Source of the DNA: Halothiobacillus sp.
Lineage (GTDB): Bacteria > Pseudomonadota > Gammaproteobacteria > Halothiobacillales > Halothiobacillaceae
Reading direction: 5' to 3'
Assembly: GCA_020061705.1 (NCBI GenBank)
Contig: JAGUXT010000010.1
Location: forward strand, 1 to 40,758
Length of the DNA stretch: 40,758 nt
In this document: positions 36,524-40,758 of the stretch, piece by piece
How positions within the stretch are numbered: position 1 is the stretch's first letter
Layout: the number at the start of each line of letters is the position of its first letter
The notes under the pieces: model-generated
Databases searched by the model: none
Seen by the model: the letters and a program-made list of their open reading frames with translations, nothing else
What the model was told of the DNA's origin: nothing
Translations under genes and position numbers: made by a program

Positions 36524-36889
36524 TTAATCCTTGGGTTGAAAGGCGGCGAGATACTGGCTTTCCACAAAGCCCGCCAAAATTCGTCCATCGGATAGCTCGG
36601 CAATTGGACGGCGAATCAGGTTGGGGTGTTCGTGTAAAAGGTGCAGCACTTTATCACGCGATAACTCTGTCTTGAGTTCATCTGGCAGGGCGCGCCAAGT
36701 GGTGCCGGTTTTTTTGAGCAGGGTTTCCCAGCCTACATTGGCTTCCCACGCACTGATTTGCTCTGGTGTGAGAGGCTTTTTTTTGTAGTCGTGGAAGTCG
36801 ACTTCATAGCGATGCTGAGCCAACCATGCGCGCGCCTTTTTGACCGTGGTGCAGTTGGGAATTCCATGAAGATTGATTAGGGACGGCAT
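36524..36889 (-). CDS. yffB: ArsC/Spx-family protein (YffB-like)
   Basis: A 121-residue thioredoxin-fold protein. NLHGIPNCTTVKKARAWLAQ holds the single N-terminal cysteine in a CTTV site, unlike the CxxC of Spx. VDFHDYKKKPLTPEQISAW is the usual second block. LIRRPIAELSDGRILAGFVE is the ArsC/Spx C-terminal signature with the cis-Pro. YffB-type proteins are thought to be glutathione-dependent thiol reductases; arsenate reduction is not shown. The frame continues five codons up to a TTG at 36904, but ATG 36889 is the likelier start. It is upstream of dapE by 3 bp. Confidence 0.9.
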   Translation of the reverse strand: MPSLINLHGIPNCTTVKKARAWLAQHRYEVDFHDYKKKPLTPEQISAWEANVGWETLLKKTGTTWRALPDELKTELSRDKVLHLLHEHPNLIRRPIAELSDGRILAGFVESQYLAAFQPKD

Positions 36890-36931
36890 TGCGTATTTGC
36901 TCAACGATAATTGATGCTCACCATGAACCTA

Positions 36932-36990
36932 GCAGCCTGTCGGACTTGAGCGGCTTTTGCAGCCAGGTTGTCTCAAGTCCGACAGGCTGC
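36932..36990. repeat. Perfect 19-bp inverted repeat
   Basis: GCAGCCTGTCGGACTTGAG (36932-36950) and its exact complement at 36972-36990 flank a 21-nt loop that itself contains GCCGC/GC-type pairing. It lies upstream of yffB, past the end of the 90-residue gene. It resembles dispersed CAGCCTGTCGGACTT palindromes of proteobacteria; no transposase is linked. Confidence 0.85.
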
Positions 36991-37007
36991 CCAGAGCAAT
37001 ATACACA

Positions 37008-37035
37008 AAACCCCGCTAACGCTGTACCGGGGTTT
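37008..37035 (-). terminator. Terminator of the 90-residue gene
   Basis: On the minus strand AAACCCCGG...CGGGGTTTT forms a stem-loop ending in TTTTG. It begins 45 bp past the stop at 37080. Confidence 0.75.
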
Positions 37036-37079
37036 GGATTTGAATCTGAACTGTGCCGCGTGGGTGTTTAGCCTTGCTT

Positions 37080-37352
37080 TTAGGGTGTGCTCCTAACCCA
37101 CAAGTCGCCGCAATCACTTCGGTGCTGTGCAATGACTTCACCTGTATCCAAATGGAACTCGACGCTGTGCAGATCACCAAGGTCAACAGCCTTGGCCATG
37201 CGGGAGGCGTGGTGATGCAGTCCGTGATTGAGTGCCGCGAGCACGTCCGGATCCCATTGAACGGGGTTATTGACGGGAAGTGGATGAGGCAGGCCGTGGG
37301 GATTGATTTTTAGAAGGACAGGGAACTCGTCGGCTTGATGGGCTAGCTGCAT
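37080..37352 (-). CDS. Small soluble protein, unrecognised (90 aa)
   Basis: A strong GAGGAG lies 8 nt before ATG 37352 and a terminator follows the stop, so this is probably a real single-gene unit. The protein has no membrane segment. It is His-rich in the middle (NHGLHHHASRMAK) and contains the words INPHGLPHPLPVNNPVQWDP and DLHSVEFHLDTGEVIAQHRS, then DCGDLWVRSTP at the end. It has a single cysteine. The histidines could bind metal, but this is speculation. I do not recognise a family. An inverted repeat AATTCA-CTTA-TGAATT (37383-37398) lies just upstream and may be an operator. Confidence 0.7.
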   Translation of the reverse strand: MQLAHQADEFPVLLKINPHGLPHPLPVNNPVQWDPDVLAALNHGLHHHASRMAKAVDLGDLHSVEFHLDTGEVIAQHRSDCGDLWVRSTP

Positions 37353-37467
37353 GGTGCTTACTCCTCATAAATATCCGTTGATAATTCACTTATGAATTAA
37401 AGGTTTTTACGCAGGCATAGTGAGCTCTATTTATTGCAGAAGTCTTACGGTTATCCATGAAGTTTTT

Positions 37468-37890
37468 TTAAGCAATGCGGTGAATGCACTCAAGATAGGC
37501 TTGTTCATCCGGTTCGTTTCCCGCTGCGTCCTGCAGGGTGCGCAGCAGGCAGGCGATCATGCGGTGTTCGCTTTCCATTACATCACCACTGCGTTGTACG
37601 AGTTTAGTGTAGGCAGCGCGGATGCCGGCAGGGCGGTCGGTGCTGATTTGCTCGCGCAGGCCGAGGTGCATCCCCAAGTGCAGGAAGGGGTTGCTGGTGC
37701 CTTGTTCGCTGGATTCCTCAAAAGCCAATGACTGATCTTCATCGCTGAGCAGCGCATGGTATTCGGGGTGCATGGCAATCACGTCGGCAATCATGTGCTC
37801 GAGTGCGTCCATGGGCAGGTTTTGGCAGCGCTTGTGCCAGGCGTGAACATACATTAGCCGCAGTTTGTTGCGGTCGTTGGAGAAAATCAT
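37468..37890 (-). CDS. DUF1841 protein
   Basis: A 140-residue protein. MIFSNDRNKLRLMYVHAWHK, ADVIAMHPEYHALLSDED, and NPFLHLGMHLGLREQISTDR followed by PAGI are DUF1841 signatures. It is a soluble, mostly helical protein of unknown function, restricted to beta- and gammaproteobacteria. ATG 37890 overlaps the nth stop by 4 bp (ATGA at 37887-37890), and pairing with nth is common. Coupled expression suggests, without proving, a role linked to DNA repair. The frame extends upstream inside nth without support. Confidence 0.9.
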   Translation of the reverse strand: MIFSNDRNKLRLMYVHAWHKRCQNLPMDALEHMIADVIAMHPEYHALLSDEDQSLAFEESSEQGTSNPFLHLGMHLGLREQISTDRPAGIRAAYTKLVQRSGDVMESEHRMIACLLRTLQDAAGNEPDEQAYLECIHRIA

Positions 37891-38543
37891 GGGGCAATGA
37901 TTCCTGCGCAGGGCGCGGTTTTTTGTTTGAAATCGCATAAATCGCACACCGGGCATTCGGCACATTTGGGGCTGCGGGCGGTGCAGGTGTAGCGGCCATG
38001 CAGGATGAGCCAGTGGTGCGCATCGAGGATGAACTCTTTGGGAATGACTTTGATAAGTTTGTCTTCGACGGCGCGCACCGTTTTGCCGGGCGCGAGGCCG
38101 GTGCGGTTAGCAACGCGGAAAATATGCGTATCGACGGCCATGGTGGGTTGACCGAAGGCAGTATTGAGTACCACATTGGCCGTTTTGCGCCCCACGCCGG
38201 GGAGTTCTTCAAGTTCGGCGCGCGTCTGTGGCACGTCGCCGTGGTGTTTTTCGAGTAGCAGGCGGCACAGGCCGATCACGTTTTTGGCTTTGGTCTGATA
38301 CAGGCCGATGGTTTGAATGAATTCGCGCAGGCGTGCTTCGCCAAGGTCAACGATGGCTTGCGGGGTGTTGGCGACGGGAAAGAGGCGAGCCGTGGCTAAA
38401 TTCACGCCTTTGTCGGTGGCTTGGGCGGAAAGCACCACGGCCACCAGCAGTTCAAAGACCGAGTTGTAATGCAGTTCAGTGACTGGCCGAGGATTGAGGG
38501 CGCGCAAGCGTTCGAAAAACTGACGGCGGGTAGTGGTGTTCAT
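37887..38543 (-). CDS. nth: Endonuclease III
   Basis: A 218-residue base-excision glycosylase/AP lyase for oxidised pyrimidines. The helix-hairpin-helix LEELPGVGRKTANVVLNTAF carries the catalytic Lys. VDTHIFRVANRTGL carries the catalytic Asp. The 4Fe-4S cluster motif CTARSPKCAECPVCDLC fits C-x6-C-x2-C-x5-C. QATDKGVN in the N-terminal domain is also typical. It is divergent from pyrD with 58 bp between starts. It overlaps the DUF1841 gene downstream. Confidence 0.97.
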   Translation of the reverse strand: MNTTTRRQFFERLRALNPRPVTELHYNSVFELLVAVVLSAQATDKGVNLATARLFPVANTPQAIVDLGEARLREFIQTIGLYQTKAKNVIGLCRLLLEKHHGDVPQTRAELEELPGVGRKTANVVLNTAFGQPTMAVDTHIFRVANRTGLAPGKTVRAVEDKLIKVIPKEFILDAHHWLILHGRYTCTARSPKCAECPVCDLCDFKQKTAPCAGIIAP

Positions 38544-38601
38544 GCGGCATGGATTGTTTGTGGCGGTGTTACGATAGCAAAAAATTGCAGAAGGCAGTGT
38601 T

Positions 38602-39657
38602 ATGAGTTGGTTATACGGTTTGGCGCGTCAGGGTTTGTTTATGTTGCCACCGGAAACGGCGCACGAATTATCGCTTGAGATGATGCGGCTGGCGTTACGT
38701 GATGGCTTGGCGCGCATCATGCGCGCGCGCGTTGTGGACAGCCCGCGTGAGGTGATGGGGTTGCTGTTCTCCAATCCGGTCGGCTTGGCTGCGGGGATGG
38801 ATAAGAATGCACGTTACATTGATGCCTTGGGCAGCCTGGGCTTTGGCTCGGTTGAGGTGGGGACCGTCACGCCGCGCCCACAACCGGGCAACCCGACACC
38901 GCGCCTGTTTCGCCTGCCCAAGGCGCGCGCAATTATTAATCGTATGGGTTTTAATAATTTGGGCGTGGAGCAGTTTATTGCCAATGTTGCGCACAGCCGT
39001 TTCCGTGAGCAGGGCGGTATTCTTGGGCTGAATATCGGCAAGAATTTTGATACCCCGCTGGAGAAGGCTGCTGAAGATTATATTTTTTGCCTGCGCCGGG
39101 TGTATGCCCATGCCTCGTATGTGGCGGTGAATATTTCATCGCCGAATACGGCGGGTTTACGCGGATTGCAGCATGGTGAAATGTTTGAGGATTTATTGCT
39201 GCGTTTGAAATCAGAGCAGCAGCGCTTGTCTGAGATACATGGGCGCTATGTGCCGCTGGCGGTGAAGGTTGCGCCGGACTTGAATGAGGATGAGGTGCTT
39301 TCGATTGCCGATACCTTGCGTCGTCAAGGCATTGATGGCCTGATTGCCACTAACACTACGCTTAGCCGCGAGGGTGTTGAGGGTTTGCCTTATGCCGAGG
39401 AGAAGGGTGGGCTATCTGGTGCGCCACTAATGGTGCGTTCAACTGAGGTGGTACGCCAATTCAGTCGGGCTTTGGCAGGAGAACTGCCGATTATTGCGGT
39501 GGGGGGCATTATGTCGGCGGCGGATGCGCAGGCCAAAATCGACGCAGGGGCGAGTTTGGTGCAGATTTATACCGGTTTTATTTATCAGGGGCCGGGGCTG
39601 ATTCGGGAGATTGCCGAAGGTTTGGCTCCCAAGCCATTTGTGTGTGGCTTGGGGTGA
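38602..39657 (+). CDS. pyrD: Dihydroorotate dehydrogenase, class 2 (quinone)
   Basis: A 351-residue membrane-associated flavoenzyme that oxidises dihydroorotate to orotate with quinone as acceptor, in pyrimidine synthesis. The N-terminal amphipathic helix (LYGLARQGLFMLPPETAHEL) is the membrane/quinone-binding extension of class 2. FMN and substrate blocks follow: NPVGLAAGMDKNARYIDALG, GTVTPRPQPGNPTPRLFRLP, INRMGFNNLGVEQF, NISSPNTAGLRGLQ, LAVKVAPDLNEDE, TNTTLSREGVEGL, and VGGIMSAADAQAKIDAGASL. AGAAGG precedes ATG 38602. It faces away from nth. Confidence 0.97.
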   Translation: MSWLYGLARQGLFMLPPETAHELSLEMMRLALRDGLARIMRARVVDSPREVMGLLFSNPVGLAAGMDKNARYIDALGSLGFGSVEVGTVTPRPQPGNPTPRLFRLPKARAIINRMGFNNLGVEQFIANVAHSRFREQGGILGLNIGKNFDTPLEKAAEDYIFCLRRVYAHASYVAVNISSPNTAGLRGLQHGEMFEDLLLRLKSEQQRLSEIHGRYVPLAVKVAPDLNEDEVLSIADTLRRQGIDGLIATNTTLSREGVEGLPYAEEKGGLSGAPLMVRSTEVVRQFSRALAGELPIIAVGGIMSAADAQAKIDAGASLVQIYTGFIYQGPGLIREIAEGLAPKPFVCGLG

Positions 39658-39670
39658 TAAATAACTTTTT

Positions 39671-39830
39671 GGCCACAGAGAGCGTGGAGATTGGGACGGT
39701 GGATATTTCTGGCAATGGGGGAGTTGTCATGTCCGTTTTTTTTTGGGGGGGATGGGCGTGCTCTGGTGAATGACTGAGCAATTTTCCGTGTGTGGCTTTC
39801 CTCTGAGAGATCTGTGTCCTTTTTGGCTAA
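39671..39830. repeat. GCCACAG repeat, degenerate copy 4 (pyrD-folD gap)
   Basis: GGCCACAGAG (39671-39680) marks the left end. CTGTGTCCTTTTTGGCTAA (about 39812-39830) resembles the right end with extra T residues. The interior includes a T-run and a G-run (39738-39754). No gene is seen in this 205-bp gap. Confidence 0.5.
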
Positions 39831-39862
39831 TTTAGTAACAAATTCAAGTACGGGAGTTTTGC

Positions 39863-40711
39863 ATGTCGGCTCAATTGATGGATGGCAAGCGGGTGGCGGA
39901 GGAGGTTCTGGCTGGCGTGCGAGCAGGTGTTGGACAGCTCAAGGATCAAGGGATGCGCGCACCGGGCTTGGCGGTGATTCAGGTTGGTGATGACCCGGCT
40001 TCCAGGGTGTATGTGGGCAATAAACGTCGCGCCTGCGAGCGCACTGGTATTGTTTCGACCGCGTTTGATCTGCCTGCCACCACAAGCATGGACGACTTGC
40101 TTGCGTTGATTGATAGCCTCAATGCCGATGACTCGATTGATGGGATTTTGGTGCAGCTTCCCTTGCCGCAGGGCTTGGACAGTGCGGCGGTGATTGAACG
40201 TATTGCGCCGCATAAAGATGTCGATGGCTTTCACCCGTACAACATTGGGCGCTTGGCGCAGCGTTTGCCCGGCTTGCGCCCTTGTACGCCATTTGGGGTG
40301 ATGCGCTTGCTGGAAACCTATGCCATTGAACCCATGGGCATGGAGGCGGTGATCGTGGGCGCGTCCAATATCGTGGGGCGGCCCATGGCGCTGGAGCTGC
40401 TGCTTGCGGGTGCAACCGTCACCGTGACACACCGCTTTACGCAAGACCTGGCGGCGCATGTGGCGCGGGCTGATTTGCTGGTGGTCGCGGCGGGTAAGCC
40501 TGGCTTGGTGCGTGGCGAATGGGTCAAGCCGGGGGCGGTGGTGATTGATGTCGGCATTAATCGTCTGGCCGATGGTTCGCTGGCGGGTGATGTGGTGTTT
40601 GAGACCGCCGTTGAACGTGCAGGCTGGATTACACCCGTGCCGGGTGGGGTGGGGCCGATGACGGTGGCAATGCTGATGTGGAATACCTTGCGGGCCAGAC
40701 AGATGGCGTGA
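39863..40711 (+). CDS. folD: Methylenetetrahydrofolate dehydrogenase / methenyltetrahydrofolate cyclohydrolase
   Basis: A 282-residue bifunctional enzyme interconverting 5,10-methylene-, 5,10-methenyl- and 10-formyl-tetrahydrofolate with [24 protein letters not shown] contains the catalytic YxxxK (Tyr, then Lys). [14 protein letters not shown] and [16 protein letters not shown] are the substrate blocks. [25 protein letters not shown] is the dinucleotide site. [19 protein letters not shown] is the C-terminal signature. GGGAG lies about 8 nt before ATG 39863. The last 47 bp of the window after the stop hold nothing I can identify. Confidence 0.97.
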   Translation: MSAQLMDGKRVAEEVLAGVRAGVGQLKDQGMRAPGLAVIQVGDDPASRVYVGNKRRACERTGIVSTAFDLPATTSMDDLLALIDSLNADDSIDGILVQLPLPQGLDSAAVIERIAPHKDVDGFHPYNIGRLAQRLPGLRPCTPFGVMRLLETYAIEPMGMEAVIVGASNIVGRPMALELLLAGATVTVTHRFTQDLAAHVARADLLVVAAGKPGLVRGEWVKPGAVVIDVGINRLADGSLAGDVVFETAVERAGWITPVPGGVGPMTVAMLMWNTLRARQMA

Positions 40712-40758
40712 GTGACAGCGGGCGGCGTAATTTTCAGCTACATTCATGGGCGTGTGTC

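Noticed and set aside
36524-36889. Arsenate reductase (arsC) of an ars operon
   Set aside because: The CTTV site, length and dapE linkage fit YffB; no arsR, arsB or acr3 is near.
39827-40747. 306-codon minus-strand frame opposite folD
   Set aside because: Shadow of folD, with His/Arg/Gln-rich composition typical of antisense of GC-rich genes.

Overview
The window reads as chromosomal DNA of a gammaproteobacterium. The evidence is the gene families and their neighbourhoods: a yffB-dapE pair, an nth-DUF1841 overlap, a DUF2868/DUF3482 pair, membrane-type pyrD, an hrcA-grpE-dnaK-dnaJ block and a divergent znuA/znuCB pair. Fructose-bisphosphatase, a pyrophosphate-type phosphofructokinase, transaldolase and a full glycogen gene set would suit a chemolithoautotroph such as a sulfur oxidiser. 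No RuBisCO or sulfur gene is present here, so that lifestyle and any genus name are inference.

Layout. 1-2200 is an accessory zone: the N-terminal part of a copper-type P1B ATPase running off the left edge, a REP-associated tyrosine (HUH) transposase with its palindromic REP elements, and two small genes whose stop codons lie inside REP sequence. 2223-6450 is nrdB-nrdA transcribed leftward. The R2 subunit has the Glu/Phe signature of class Ic (Mn/Fe) ribonucleotide reductase, and two NrdR-like boxes 32 bp apart bracket a good promoter. 6600-10240 holds central carbon genes: tal and a PPi-type pfk leftward, fbp rightward. 10387-13614 holds a DUF3300 secreted protein, an internally duplicated membrane protein and a MORN-repeat gene broken by one in-frame TGA. 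14018-16601 is the zinc importer znuA / znuCB around a Zur-like palindrome.

16700-26232 is leftward: glgB, glgA, hrcA, grpE, dnaK, dnaJ and ycgN. glgA and hrcA overlap by ATGA, joining glycogen synthesis to heat-shock control. 26488-31020 is rightward: glgC, a GH57 enzyme and malQ, each overlapping the next. With glgB-glgA on the other strand this gives ADP-glucose formation, chain elongation, branching and alpha-glucan remodelling. 31652-38543 is leftward: a GTPase/membrane protein pair behind uppP, then dapE-yffB, an unknown 90-residue protein, and nth-DUF1841. pyrD and folD close the window rightward.

Intergenic space is rich in palindromes: RAYT/REP units, a GCCACAGAG...CTCTGTGGC family seen at four sites, a GTAGCCC-ended element, and a perfect 19-bp inverted repeat. 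No rRNA, tRNA, CRISPR array or prophage was seen. The most notable items are the class Ic RNR with its NrdR promoter, the RAYT/REP system with REP-encoded stop codons, the mixed donor-site signature of the phosphofructokinase, the glgA-hrcA coupling and the structured grpE-dnaK spacer.
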